Positions 1 to 8,538 of a DNA stretch of 64,000 nt are shown here, one piece after another. Positions within the stretch are counted from its first letter, which is position 1, and each line of letters opens with the position of its first letter. The notes below the pieces were generated by a model, which was not told where the DNA came from, ran no database searches, and worked only from the letters and a program-made list of their open reading frames with translations. Position numbers and translations under genes: made by a program. The stretch is from an uncultured bacterium (GTDB taxonomy: Bacteria > Planctomycetota > JAJSAM01 > JAJVHW01), in assembly GCA_937996235.1 (NCBI GenBank), contig CALKVK010000031.1:186001-250000 (forward strand). Direction: 5' to 3'.

Positions 1-254
1 ACGCCGTGGTAGACGACGCCCATCCCGCCCTGGCCGAGCTTGCCGAGCAGCACGATGCGCCCCGCGAGCGACGGGCGCGGGCCGCCGTCGAACTCCGTCG
101 ACGTCGCGTGGCGCAGGAGCGGCTCGCGCGTGAGGTTCTCGGCCGGCCGCGACCAGCGCGACGGCGCTGCCCGGCGCGGCGCGCCCGCGCGCGTCTCGGC
201 CTCCGGGTCGGAGTCGCCTCCGTGCGGCGTGCTGCGGTCGTGCGGGGTGCCCAT
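1..254 (-). CDS. Serine/threonine protein kinase, N-terminal part (cut by window edge)
   Basis: The gene starts with ATG at 254 on the minus strand and runs off the window at position 1, so only 84 codons are visible. Residues 1-65 are low-complexity, Arg/Pro-rich and probably unstructured. They are followed by the glycine-rich ATP-binding loop GKLGQGGMGVVY, the kinase subdomain I signature of Hanks-type bacterial Ser/Thr kinases. It begins 12 bases after the stop of the ABC permease gene on the same strand and could be co-transcribed with it. The catalytic loop, membrane segment and any sensor domain lie outside the window. The family call rests on the P-loop alone, but that motif is distinctive. 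Confidence 0.85.
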   Translation of the reverse strand, partial: MGTPHDRSTPHGGDSDPEAETRAGAPRRAAPSRWSRPAENLTREPLLRHATSTEFDGGPRPSLAGRIVLLGKLGQGGMGVVYHG

Positions 255-266
255 CCCGCGCGGATG

Positions 267-2792
267 CTACGCGCCGCGCCGCAGCGCGTCGACGGGCGGC
301 GCCCGCAGCGCCGGGCGGCTCGCGGCGAGGCCGCAGAGCGCCGTCAACGCGCCGCACGCGAGCGCGGCGACGGGGATCGCGAGGAGCGGCGGGCCGAGGT
401 CCACGTCCACGACGTACGCGAGGAAGCCGCCCGCGAGCACGTACGCGCCCGTCGCGCCGACCAGCCCCGCGAGCACCCCGACGAGCCCGTGCTCGAGCGC
501 GAACAGCAGCGCGATGCCGCCGCGCGTCACGCCGAGCACCTTGAGCAGCGCGACCTCGCGCCGGCGCCGCAGCGCCGTCGCGGCCGCCGCCCCGGCGAGC
601 ACGAGCAGGCCCGCCGTCGACGCGAAGCCGCCGAGCACGCCGACGCCCGCGGCGAAGCGTCCGACGAGCGCGCCCACCTGGTCGAGCAGCGGCCCGATGC
701 GCACCACGGTCACGTTCTGCGCGTCCGCGGCGATGCGCGCCTGGAGCGCCAGCTCCGCGTCGGGCGGCACGCGCGCACTGATCAGACGCAGCGCGGGCGC
801 GTCGTCGAGCGCACCCGGCTCGGCGACGAGGAAGAAGTTGATGCCGAGGCTCTGCCAGCGCACCTCGCGGATGCTCGTGACGACGAGGTCGCGCAGCACG
901 CCCTGCACGTCGAAGGTCACGACGGAGCCGAGACGGAGACCCGCCTCCTCGGCGTAGCGCTGCTCCACGCTCACCTCGAGTCGCGACGGATCGCTCCACA
1001 GCGCGCCCGCGACGACGCGGTTGTCCGATGGCAGCACGGCGCGCGTCGTGATGCGCTGCTCGCGCGTCAGGCGCCACGAGAGCTTCCCGCGCTCCGCGGC
1101 GAGCGACTCGAGCGGCACGCCGTCCACCGCCGCGATGCGCGCCGTCACCACGGGCACCTCGTCGACCGACGTGGCGCGCGCCGCGTCGAGCGCCGCGCGC
1201 ACGGCGCCCTGCTGCGAGCCCTGCACGTCGACCAGGAACACGCTCGGCGCGTCGGCGGGCACCTCGGCGAGCAGTCCGTCGCGCAGGCGCGACTGCGCGA
1301 TCCAGGTCGTCGCGACGACGAGCGTGCCGAGTCCGAGCGCGACGACGCTGCCCACGGTGCCGGCCCCGGGACGCGCGACCGCCGCGAGCGCGTGCGCGAG
1401 GGCGCGGTGAAGCCGCCGGCGCGGCACGCGGCGCGCCACCGCGACGAGTCCGTGCGCCGCGGCGGCGAGCACGAGCGCCACGCCGACCACCGCGGCCGCG
1501 AACGCGAACGCCCACTCCGCACGCGGCGACTGCGCGAGCGCCGCGAGCACGATGCCCGCCACGAGCGCGAGCGCCGTCAGCACGCGGACGATGCGCGGCG
1601 CCGGGAGCGGCGCCGCGTCCGCGCGCAGCGCGAGCACGGGCGGCACGCGCCAGATGGCCGTCGCCGCGGGAAGGCTGAACGTCACCGCGATGAGCGCGCC
1701 GAGCGCGATGCCGCGCGCGATGCCGTACCACGGCACGACGAACACCGTGCCGCCGGGCACGACGTCGCCGAGCAGGCCGCGCGCGGCGAGCGGCACCGCG
1801 AGTCCCGCCAGCGCCCCGACGACGCTGCCCGCGAGCGCGAGCAGCAGCACGTGCCCGACGGTCAGCGCGAGGATCTCGACGGGCCGCACGCCGAGGCAGC
1901 GCAGCACCGCGAGCGCACGCGTGCGCCCGCCGAGCCACGCGCGCACGATCTGCGCGACGCCGATGCCGCCGACGAGCAGCGAGAGCAGCGCCGTCAGCCC
2001 CAGGAAGCCGTCGCGCTGGCGCACGGTGCGCCCGCCGCCGGGACCGATCTCGTCGTGGCGGTCCACCGAGAGGTACTCGGAGTCGGGCAGCGCGCGCACA
2101 CGCGCCTCGAAGCGGCGCAGCGCGGCGTCGTCGTCGCGCCCCGCGGGCAGCGCCACGAGCGCGCGGAAGGTGACGCGCGAGCCGACCTTCAGGAAGGGCA
2201 GCCGCTCGAGCGCCTCGCCGCCCACGTACGCGCGCGAGCCGAGGAACGACGAGAACCCGAACGACGGCGGCTCGCGGACGACCACCGCGGCGATGCGGAA
2301 CGGGCGCCCCGCGACGAGCACCTCGTCGCCCACGTCCACGCTCAGCTCGACGAGCAGGTCGCGCGGCGCGACGAGCGTGTCTCCCCGCAGGTGCGCCGCG
2401 AGTCCGCCGGGCGGCTCGGTCACGAGCTCGCCGCGCAGCGGATAGCGACCGCTCACGGCCACGATGCGCGCGAGCCGCGCCGGCGCGCCGACGCCGCCCG
2501 GCGCACGCAGCATCGACGCGGACTCCACGATGTCGCAGCGTTCGGCGCCGGGGAACGCGGCGACGACGTCGGCGAGCGCGTCGGGCAGCGGACGGTGCGC
2601 GTCCACCTTCAGGTCGGCGCCGAGGATCTCGCGCGAGCGCTGGCGGAACGCCTCGTGGATGCCGCGCGCGACGGCGGACGTGCCGACCACGGCGGCGACG
2701 CCGACGGCGAGGCACGCCGTGAAGAACACGAGCCGGCCGCGCGCCCCGCGGGACTCGCGCACCAGCCAGCGCAGCGCGGTGACGGCTCTCAC
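267..2792 (-). CDS. ABC transporter permease, FtsX/MacB-type (YbbP-like)
   Basis: 841 residues from a GTG start whose G-T-G-A overlaps the stop codon of the ATPase gene. The layout is that of large YbbP/LolC-related permeases: one N-terminal membrane helix (about residues 17-40), a long extracytoplasmic domain, a block of three helices (about 270-380), a second pair of helices, another extracytoplasmic domain, and a final three-helix FtsX block near the C terminus. It would pair with the adjacent ATPase as an exporter or lipid/lipoprotein handling machine at the inner membrane. In E. coli ybbA-ybbP lie divergent from tesA, the same order as here. The substrate of this subfamily is not firmly known. 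Confidence 0.88.
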   Translation of the reverse strand: MRAVTALRWLVRESRGARGRLVFFTACLAVGVAAVVGTSAVARGIHEAFRQRSREILGADLKVDAHRPLPDALADVVAAFPGAERCDIVESASMLRAPGGVGAPARLARIVAVSGRYPLRGELVTEPPGGLAAHLRGDTLVAPRDLLVELSVDVGDEVLVAGRPFRIAAVVVREPPSFGFSSFLGSRAYVGGEALERLPFLKVGSRVTFRALVALPAGRDDDAALRRFEARVRALPDSEYLSVDRHDEIGPGGGRTVRQRDGFLGLTALLSLLVGGIGVAQIVRAWLGGRTRALAVLRCLGVRPVEILALTVGHVLLLALAGSVVGALAGLAVPLAARGLLGDVVPGGTVFVVPWYGIARGIALGALIAVTFSLPAATAIWRVPPVLALRADAAPLPAPRIVRVLTALALVAGIVLAALAQSPRAEWAFAFAAAVVGVALVLAAAAHGLVAVARRVPRRRLHRALAHALAAVARPGAGTVGSVVALGLGTLVVATTWIAQSRLRDGLLAEVPADAPSVFLVDVQGSQQGAVRAALDAARATSVDEVPVVTARIAAVDGVPLESLAAERGKLSWRLTREQRITTRAVLPSDNRVVAGALWSDPSRLEVSVEQRYAEEAGLRLGSVVTFDVQGVLRDLVVTSIREVRWQSLGINFFLVAEPGALDDAPALRLISARVPPDAELALQARIAADAQNVTVVRIGPLLDQVGALVGRFAAGVGVLGGFASTAGLLVLAGAAAATALRRRREVALLKVLGVTRGGIALLFALEHGLVGVLAGLVGATGAYVLAGGFLAYVVDVDLGPPLLAIPVAALACGALTALCGLAASRPALRAPPVDALRRGA

Positions 2793-3475
2793 GCGGCCTC
2801 GTCGCGGACGATGCGTCCGTCGGCGAGGTGGATGCGACGGTCCGCGCGCTCGGCCACGCGCGTGTCGTGCGTCACGAGCACGAGCGTCGTGCCCTGCTGC
2901 TCGCGCAGCGCGACGAGCAGGTCGAGCGCGGCGCGGCCCGTCGCGCCGTCGAGGTTGCCCGTCGGCTCGTCCGCGAGCAGCACCGCGGGCCGCGTGGAGA
3001 ACGCGCGCGCGAGCGCGACGCGCTGCTGCTCGCCGCCCGAGAGCTGGGAGGGATAGTGGTGCGCGCGCTCCGCGAGACCGACCTCGCGCAGCAGCTCCGT
3101 CGCGCGCGCCGGCGCATCGGCGTGGCGCGACAGCTCGAGCGGCAGCAGCACGTTCTCGAGCGCGGTCAGGTCGGGCAGGAGCTGGAAGTCCTGGAACACG
3201 AACCCGACGCGCCGCCGCCGCAGGAGCGCGAGCTGGTCCTCGTCGAGCCGCTCGAGCGCGCTGCCCTCGAAGAGCACGGAGCCCTCGGTGGCGCGGTCGA
3301 GCCCCGCGAGCAGTCCGAGCAGCGTCGACTTGCCGCTGCCCGACGGCCCGAGGATCGCGACGAACGCGCCGGCCTCGATCACGAGGTCCACGTGGTCGAG
3401 CACGGTGAGCGTGCGCCCGCCCGACGGCAGGCGCTTCGTCACGGCACGGCACTCGAGCGTCGGCGTCGCGGACAT
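2789..3475 (-). CDS. ABC transporter ATP-binding protein, LolD/YbbA-like
   Basis: 228 residues. Walker A is GPSGSGKST (about residue 45), the Q-loop lies in FVFQDFQLLP, the ABC signature is LSGGEQQRVALARA, and Walker B is LLADEPTGNLDG, followed by the switch histidine in LVTHD. The EPTGNLD form and the short length are typical of the MacB/LolD/YbbA group that partners with FtsX-like permeases. The gene overlaps the permease start by four bases, so the two are translationally coupled. It is divergent from the tesA-like esterase gene with a 60-base shared intergenic region. The start ATG was chosen because it gives the normal family length. Confidence 0.9.
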   Translation of the reverse strand: MSATPTLECRAVTKRLPSGGRTLTVLDHVDLVIEAGAFVAILGPSGSGKSTLLGLLAGLDRATEGSVLFEGSALERLDEDQLALLRRRRVGFVFQDFQLLPDLTALENVLLPLELSRHADAPARATELLREVGLAERAHHYPSQLSGGEQQRVALARAFSTRPAVLLADEPTGNLDGATGRAALDLLVALREQQGTTLVLVTHDTRVAERADRRIHLADGRIVRDEAA

Positions 3476-3535
3476 CGCACCCTCCGGGCCCCGCCGCCGG
3501 AAGACCGGGGGGCGCATCCCGCGTATACGTACGCG

Positions 3536-4291
3536 ATGCGTCCGCGCGTCCCTCGATCTCCGCGTCCGCTCCGCGCGGCGTGCGGCGCCGCGGTTCTGCG
3601 TGCCACCGCGCTGGCCGCCGCGCTCGCCGCGTGCGGCCCCGCGCCCGACGACGAGCCGCCGCGCGACCCGGGCGCCGCCGCGGCGACGGCCGACGCGACG
3701 CCGCCCCCACCCCCGCTCGCGATCCCCGCCGACGCGCCGACCGTCGCGTTCCTCGGCGACTCGCTCGCCGCGGGTCTGCACCTCGCCCGCCACGAGGCCT
3801 TCCCCGCCGTCCTGCAGCGCCGTCTCGCCGCGGCGGGCCGGCCGTTCCGTCTCGTGAACGCCGGGGTCTCGGGCGACACCACCGCGGGCGGCCGCGAGCG
3901 CGTCGGCTGGCTGCTCGCGCAGCGGCCGGACGTGGTCGTCGTCGAGCTCGGCGCGAACGACGGGCTGCGCGGCCAGCCCGTCGAGGGCATCGCCGCGAAC
4001 CTGCGCGCGATCGTCGCGGACGTGCGCGCGGCGGGCGCGCATCCGCTGCTCCTCGGCATGCGCCTGCCGCCGAACTACGGCGACGCCTACACCGCGGCGT
4101 TCGACGCGCTCTACCCCGCACTCGCCGAGGAACTCGGCGTCGCGTTCGTGCCGTTCTTCATGGAGGGCGTCGCCGGTGTGCCCGACCTCACGCTGCCGGA
4201 CGGCCTGCACCCGACGGTCGCGGGCCACGAGCGCCTGGCCGCGAACATCGAACCCGCGCTGCGCAAGGAGCTCGACGCGCTGCAGCGTTGA
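3536..4291 (+). CDS. tesA: SGNH/GDSL esterase, TesA-like lipoprotein
   Basis: 251 residues. The N terminus is a signal peptide ending in a lipobox-like LAAC, which would place lipid attachment at Cys33, followed by a Pro/Ala linker. The catalytic domain shows all SGNH blocks: FLGDSLAAG (Ser76 nucleophile), NAGVSGDT (Gly of block II), GANDG (Asn, block III) and DGLHPTVAGH (Asp/His, block V). TesA hydrolyses acyl-CoA, esters and lysophospholipids in the periplasm. Here it would be membrane-tethered, unlike soluble E. coli TesA. The divergent ybbA/ybbP neighbours match the enterobacterial locus, which supports orthology. Confidence 0.88.
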   Translation: MRPRVPRSPRPLRAACGAAVLRATALAAALAACGPAPDDEPPRDPGAAAATADATPPPPPLAIPADAPTVAFLGDSLAAGLHLARHEAFPAVLQRRLAAAGRPFRLVNAGVSGDTTAGGRERVGWLLAQRPDVVVVELGANDGLRGQPVEGIAANLRAIVADVRAAGAHPLLLGMRLPPNYGDAYTAAFDALYPALAEELGVAFVPFFMEGVAGVPDLTLPDGLHPTVAGHERLAANIEPALRKELDALQR

Positions 4292-4365
4292 ACGTCCGCG
4301 CGACGGAGCGGCGGCATCGCAGCCGCAGCGTTGCACGCGGCGCAGAGGTCGAGGACGATCGGGCG

Positions 4366-5508
4366 ATGCACCCCGCGGCACCCTGGCGCATCAGCACCGT
4401 GCTCCTCGCGGGGACGACACTCGCGCTGCTCGCACGCGAGATGACGCGAGAACCCGCGCCGGAACCGTCTCGGGACAGCAGCGTGCCGGCTCCCGAGCCC
4501 GCCCCGATGACGCGCGTGCACGTCGCCCAGCCGCGCGACGTCGGCGACGAGCCGACCGCGGACCGCACGGCTGCGGCGGATGCGGACGGCGCCCGCGGCG
4601 ACGCGGTCGTCGCGCAGCAGCGGGCGCTCCTCGATGGGCTCTCGACCGACGACGTGCTCGCGCGCTACGTGACTACGCCTGCCCACGAGCGCGCGCCGCG
4701 CGTGGGCGTCGATGTGGTCATCGCGCGCCTCGCCCGGGATCGCGCGACCGTCGTGCCGCGGATCGAGGACTGGCTCGACCACTGGGATCGGCTCCTCGAG
4801 GCGGGGTTCCCGCTCCAGCCCGACGTGTTCCAGGTGTACGGCGCGCTGGCGGGCGGGGACGCGATCGCGCGTCTGCGCGCGTTCGGACCCGACGCGCCGC
4901 GCGAGGTCGGGTGCCGTCAGGGCGCGGTCGAGGGCCTCGTGCGCGCAGGCGATAGCGACGTCCTCGCGCTCCTCGATCCACGTGTCCCGCACCGCGACCA
5001 CGCCACGATCGACTTCGCCGCGGGCGCCATCCCGGGGACGCCGGGCATGGAGCTCGTACGCGGACTCGCGTTCGAGACTCCGACGGGTCCGTGGCGACCG
5101 CGCGCGGTGCAGCTCCTCTGGTTCTCCGGCGACGACGCCGACCGCGAGCGGCTGCTCGCCGAGCTGCCGACACGTGAACTCATCGCGGATCTCGGGGGCG
5201 CCGGCCACTACCGCGACGCCGCGCACGCGGCCAGGCTCCGCCGCCGCATCGAGGAGGCGCTCGACGACACCGACGTCCACGTGCGGCTCCTCGCCGAGCG
5301 CGTCCTGCTGCCGGCGCCGGACGTGCGCGCGGAGGTCCCGCAACGCCTCCTCGACCGCGCGCGGCGGGACATCGAGCTCAACGCCCCACCGAACTCCGAC
5401 GCGTCGGAGTTCGCAAGGCTCGCCGGCGCAGTCCGCGAGCGCGTACGGGCCGTCGAGGAACGCCGCGAGCGCGACGCGGCCCGGCGGCGCACGCTCGGAC
5501 TGGAGTGA
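4366..5508 (+). CDS. Hypothetical protein with N-terminal membrane anchor
   Basis: 380 residues, not recognised. A short hydrophobic segment (about residues 10-23) may be a signal anchor. It is followed by a Pro/Glu/Ala-rich linker to about residue 90 and then a mostly helical domain with repeated Leu/Ala/Arg helices that resembles HEAT-like repeats, though no clean repeat register is visible. The C-terminal 40 residues are charged and probably coiled. The ATG at 4366 lies 74 bases after tesA on the same strand, and no nearby gene suggests a function. Codon usage (GC at third positions) supports real coding. Confidence 0.6.
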   Translation: MHPAAPWRISTVLLAGTTLALLAREMTREPAPEPSRDSSVPAPEPAPMTRVHVAQPRDVGDEPTADRTAAADADGARGDAVVAQQRALLDGLSTDDVLARYVTTPAHERAPRVGVDVVIARLARDRATVVPRIEDWLDHWDRLLEAGFPLQPDVFQVYGALAGGDAIARLRAFGPDAPREVGCRQGAVEGLVRAGDSDVLALLDPRVPHRDHATIDFAAGAIPGTPGMELVRGLAFETPTGPWRPRAVQLLWFSGDDADRERLLAELPTRELIADLGGAGHYRDAAHAARLRRRIEEALDDTDVHVRLLAERVLLPAPDVRAEVPQRLLDRARRDIELNAPPNSDASEFARLAGAVRERVRAVEERRERDAARRRTLGLE

Positions 5509-5538
5509 GCGGACCACGCCTCGCCGCCGGGCGAGCTC

Positions 5539-6405
5539 TCAGCTATCGGTCCGCAGCGCCGCGGGGCATCCGGCCGAGCGGCACGCTGCGATGTCGCCGA
5601 GGTGGCGCCGGCAGCCGCGCGCGTCCGCGTCGGCGCGATCGGTCTCGAGCGCCGGCAGGAAGTAGCGCGCGGTGCGCGCGGCCGGCGAGGGACCGAATGT
5701 CGCGAGTCGGCGGTGGACCTCGTCGGGCCGCAGACCGGCGGCCTCGTGCAGGCCGTCCCAGTCGTCGATGTGCAGGCCGTGCGCGGCGCGCGAGATCAGA
5801 CCGCGCGCGATGAGGTCCGCGAGGTTGCGCGCGACGACCTCGCGCACGGTGCCGAGGCGCGCCGCGATGTCGGCCTGCCGCGCGTCCACGAGCACGCGCG
5901 CGCCGCCGGCCTGGCGCACGCACGCGTTCTCGATCAGGAAGTGCGCGAGGCGCTCCGAGAGCGGCCGCAGCACGTAGTCCTCGCGCTCGAGCGTCACGCG
6001 GCGGAGCTGGCGGCCGATCTGGCGCACGGCGGCGGCGACGAGCGGCGGGTGGTCGCGCACGAACGTGCGCACCGCCTCGGCCGGCACCGTGAAGAACTCG
6101 CCCGCGCGCAGCACGATCGCGTCGGACGCGTGCGGCAGCCCGTCGAGCGCCGCGGCGAGACCGATGCAGTCGCCCGGGCCGCGGAACGACGCGATGAACT
6201 CGCGGCCGTCGGCGCCGCGTGCGGTGCACTTCGCGCGACCGCTCACGGGGATGACGACGAAGCCCGACGTCGAGCCGGCGCGCCAGAACACGTGCGCACG
6301 CGCATGGTCCGCGGCGCGCCCGAGCACCATGAAGCGCGTGAGGGCGTCGTCCGGGAGCTCCGCGAGGAACTCCACGCCGCGGAGCGTCTGGAGCAGCAGG
6401 CCCAT
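5539..6405 (-). CDS. Crp/Fnr-family transcriptional regulator
   Basis: 288 residues. Residues about 10-130 form a cyclic-nucleotide-binding-like beta barrel. The C-terminal winged helix contains RQADIAARLGTVREVVARN, the helix-turn-helix of this family. No cysteine cluster typical of FNR is visible in the N-terminal part, so an iron-sulfur sensor is not indicated. After the HTH there is an unusual tail of about 70 residues carrying three cysteines near the end. The start at 6405 was chosen because GGAG lies about 9 bases upstream; in-frame ATGs at 6426 and 6453 lack such a site. The effector ligand cannot be told from sequence. Confidence 0.85.
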   Translation of the reverse strand: MGLLLQTLRGVEFLAELPDDALTRFMVLGRAADHARAHVFWRAGSTSGFVVIPVSGRAKCTARGADGREFIASFRGPGDCIGLAAALDGLPHASDAIVLRAGEFFTVPAEAVRTFVRDHPPLVAAAVRQIGRQLRRVTLEREDYVLRPLSERLAHFLIENACVRQAGGARVLVDARQADIAARLGTVREVVARNLADLIARGLISRAAHGLHIDDWDGLHEAAGLRPDEVHRRLATFGPSPAARTARYFLPALETDRADADARGCRRHLGDIAACRSAGCPAALRTDS

Positions 6406-6487
6406 CGTGCGTTCTCCGCGCGGCATTGTTGCCGTGCGTCCGGAGTGCGGCAAGGCGACGCGGAGCCGGGCGGCGCCGCGGACGCGC

Positions 6488-6736
6488 TCAGCACACGCGC
6501 TGACGGACCATCAGCGCGACGGCCGCTGCCGCGGCCGGGACCTGCAGGAAGGCGACGGCGAGACCGAGCGTGGTCCGAGCGTCTCGCGAGCGCGCGGCGA
6601 GCACGATGTCCGGCCACACCCTCCGCGCACCGACGACGACGTACGCGCAGCCCGCGACGCACACCACCGTGAGCAGCGCGAGCGCGACGCGCCTGCGCGG
6701 CTTCGGCCGGACCGGCGGCGGCGTGCGGTCGGTCAC
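6488..6736 (-). CDS. Small predicted membrane protein
   Basis: 82 residues from a GTG start that overlaps the stop of the upstream DUF1801-like gene (GTGA), implying coupled translation. The N terminus is basic and proline-rich. One hydrophobic segment is near residues 17-35 and a second near residues 55-75. No family is recognised. It ends 82 bases before the Crp/Fnr start on the same strand. Confidence 0.55.
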   Translation of the reverse strand: MTDRTPPPVRPKPRRRVALALLTVVCVAGCAYVVVGARRVWPDIVLAARSRDARTTLGLAVAFLQVPAAAAAVALMVRQRVC

Positions 6737-7158
6737 CGGCGGCCGCCCTCGGCCTGCGCGCGTTCGTCGGCGAGCCGCCGCCGGATGTCGGCGTGCGCCG
6801 CGCGCACGAGCGCGGCGAGCGCGGCGTCGTCGACGGGCGCACCCGGCCGCAGCTTGACGTGCCGCATGCGGCGCCCCGTGCCCTCGAGCAGGCCGTGCGG
6901 GTCGGACAGCTCGGCGCCGCGGAAGAACCCGACGTTCACGTGCTCGCGGAACGCGTTCACGTACGCGAACGCGGCGTCGTCGACGCACGCGGTCGGGTGC
7001 CCGTCGTGCAGCAGCTCGCGCACGTCGTCGCCGCACGCCCGCGCGACCTCGAACCACCGGCGCGCGCTCGCGCCGAGCGCGCCGGCTCGTGCGTCGAACC
7101 ACGCCTCCACGGCGGGATCGCGCCGCACCGAGCCGAAGAAGCGCAGGAGCGGGTCCAT
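6733..7158 (-). CDS. DUF1801-like (YdhG/YdeI type) protein
   Basis: 141 residues. The central part (HDGHPTACVDDAAFAYVN, then HVNVGFFRGAEL and HVKLRPG) matches the pattern of the DUF1801 alpha/beta fold, in which short strands around a conserved Phe-Phe-Gly stretch follow a basic region. Members are small cytosolic proteins of unsettled function, sometimes linked to iron or stress. The gene is co-directional and overlapping with the small membrane protein downstream. The family call is by motif pattern only. Confidence 0.65.
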   Translation of the reverse strand: MDPLLRFFGSVRRDPAVEAWFDARAGALGASARRWFEVARACGDDVRELLHDGHPTACVDDAAFAYVNAFREHVNVGFFRGAELSDPHGLLEGTGRRMRHVKLRPGAPVDDAALAALVRAAHADIRRRLADERAQAEGGRR

Positions 7159-7258
7159 CGATCCGAGTCGTCCCCCGTACGCGCGCCGAGACGGACGGGC
7201 GCCGCGACGGATGCTACTCCGCGACGGGTTCCGTCTCCGCGGCGCGTCCGCGACGGCG

Positions 7259-7552
7259 TCAGTGGCGCAGCCAGGCGGCGTCGCTCACGAGGCACATGCC
7301 GCCCGAGCGCACGAGGACGGGGCGCAGGTCCGCGACGACCTGCTCGAGCCGGTCGGGCGCGCAGGTCGTCAGGATGATGTGGTTGTCGGCGACGCCGGTG
7401 ATGTCGTCGCCGCGACGCGCTCCGCGTTCGCCGCTGCCCGACGCCCCGCGCACGAGCGTCCAGCCCTCGAGCCCGTTGCGTTCGAGCAGCTCGATCACGC
7501 GCGCGCTCGTCGGAGCATCGACGACGATCTCCAGACGCTTGACGGCGATCAT
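7259..7552 (-). CDS. sbtB: PII-like protein SbtB
   Basis: 97 residues beginning MIAVKRLEIVVDAP, with the ferredoxin-like beta-alpha-beta pattern of PII proteins. The glycine- and charge-rich central stretch (SGERGARRGDDITG) corresponds to the T-loop region. Its ATG overlaps the stop of the SbtA gene by four bases. SbtB proteins bind adenine nucleotides, including cAMP and AMP in studied cyanobacterial cases, and inhibit the SbtA bicarbonate transporter by forming a trimer complex. Assignment rests on size, fold pattern and strict coupling to sbtA. Confidence 0.8.
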   Translation of the reverse strand: MIAVKRLEIVVDAPTSARVIELLERNGLEGWTLVRGASGSGERGARRGDDITGVADNHIILTTCAPDRLEQVVADLRPVLVRSGGMCLVSDAAWLRH

Positions 7553-8538
7553 GCGGTCCCCCAGACGGCCTCGATGACGGCCATGTACAGCGGAATGCCC
7601 AGCGCCACGTTGAACGGGAAGGTCATCGCGAGCGACATCGGCAGGAAGAGACTCGGGTTCGCCTGCGGGAGCGTCAGGCGCACCGCGGCGGGAACCGCGA
7701 TGTAGCTCGCCGACGCGCACAGGACGGTCAGGAGGAGCGCGTCGCCGACGCCCAGGCCGAGCAGCCGCGCTGCGACGATCGCGAGCGCCGCGTGCACGAG
7801 CGGCGCGCCCACGGAGAACGCGACGAGGAACCCGCCGGACGCGCGCAGCGCGCCGAGCCGCCGGGCGGCGATGAGTCCCATGTCGAGCAGGAACAGGCAG
7901 AGCACGCCCTTGAACGGCGCCTGCGCGAAAGGCGCGACGCTCGCCCAGCCCTTCTCGCCGCACAGCGCGCCGATCGTCAGCGCCCCGACGAGCAGGAACA
8001 CGGGCCCGTTCAGGAACGCCTCGCGCAGGAGGTGTCCGAAGCCGTTGCGGGTCCCGTCCTCGGACCCGGAGGACTCCCCGCTCGCGAGCCGCGCCATCAG
8101 CACCGCGACGAGGATGGCGGGCGACTCCATCAACGCCATCGTCGCGACCATCGTGCCCGACCACGCGACCTGCCGGTCGTCCAGGAAGCTGCACGCGGTG
8201 ATGAACGTGACGGCCGAGATGGACCCGTAGGTGGCCGCGATCGCCGCGGCGTCGGGCACGCCGAGCCGACGGCGCAGCGCGAGGAAGGTCCAGACCGGCA
8301 CGACGGAGCTCGCGACGACGCCCGCCACGAGCGGCTTCAGGGCGTCGAGCGACAGCCCGGCATGGGACAGCTCCACGCCGCCGTGCATCCCGATCGCGAA
8401 GAGCAAGTAGATCGACAGGCCGCGCGTGACGGGCTGCGGGATCTCGAGGTCCGAGCGCAGCAGCGTGGCGGCCATCCCGAGCGCGAAGAACAGCACGGGA
8501 GGCGTCAGGACGTTGCCCGCGATCAGGCCCCAGTCCAT
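7549..8538 (-). CDS. sbtA: Sodium-dependent bicarbonate transporter SbtA
   Basis: 329 residues with about ten hydrophobic segments, the normal size for the SbtA (DUF897) family. Recognisable features are the N-terminal GNVLTPPVLFFALGM, the mid-protein FITACSFLDD and MALMESPAIL, and the C-terminal half repeating this pattern (LCASASYIAVPAAVRL). A strong AGGAGG lies just before ATG 8538. The gene starts inside the 3' end of purK (16-base overlap) and overlaps sbtB, so it is embedded in a purE-purK-sbtA-sbtB operon. It should take up bicarbonate with sodium across the inner membrane. The family is certain; the substrate is inferred from it. Confidence 0.88.
   Translation of the reverse strand: MDWGLIAGNVLTPPVLFFALGMAATLLRSDLEIPQPVTRGLSIYLLFAIGMHGGVELSHAGLSLDALKPLVAGVVASSVVPVWTFLALRRRLGVPDAAAIAATYGSISAVTFITACSFLDDRQVAWSGTMVATMALMESPAILVAVLMARLASGESSGSEDGTRNGFGHLLREAFLNGPVFLLVGALTIGALCGEKGWASVAPFAQAPFKGVLCLFLLDMGLIAARRLGALRASGGFLVAFSVGAPLVHAALAIVAARLLGLGVGDALLLTVLCASASYIAVPAAVRLTLPQANPSLFLPMSLAMTFPFNVALGIPLYMAVIEAVWGTA

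Noticed and set aside
6..3056. 1016-codon open frame on the plus strand, Arg/His/Glu-rich
   Set aside because: It is the antisense shadow of the ABC permease and ATPase genes; GC-rich third positions keep the frame open. No domain is visible, while the minus frames have clear motifs.
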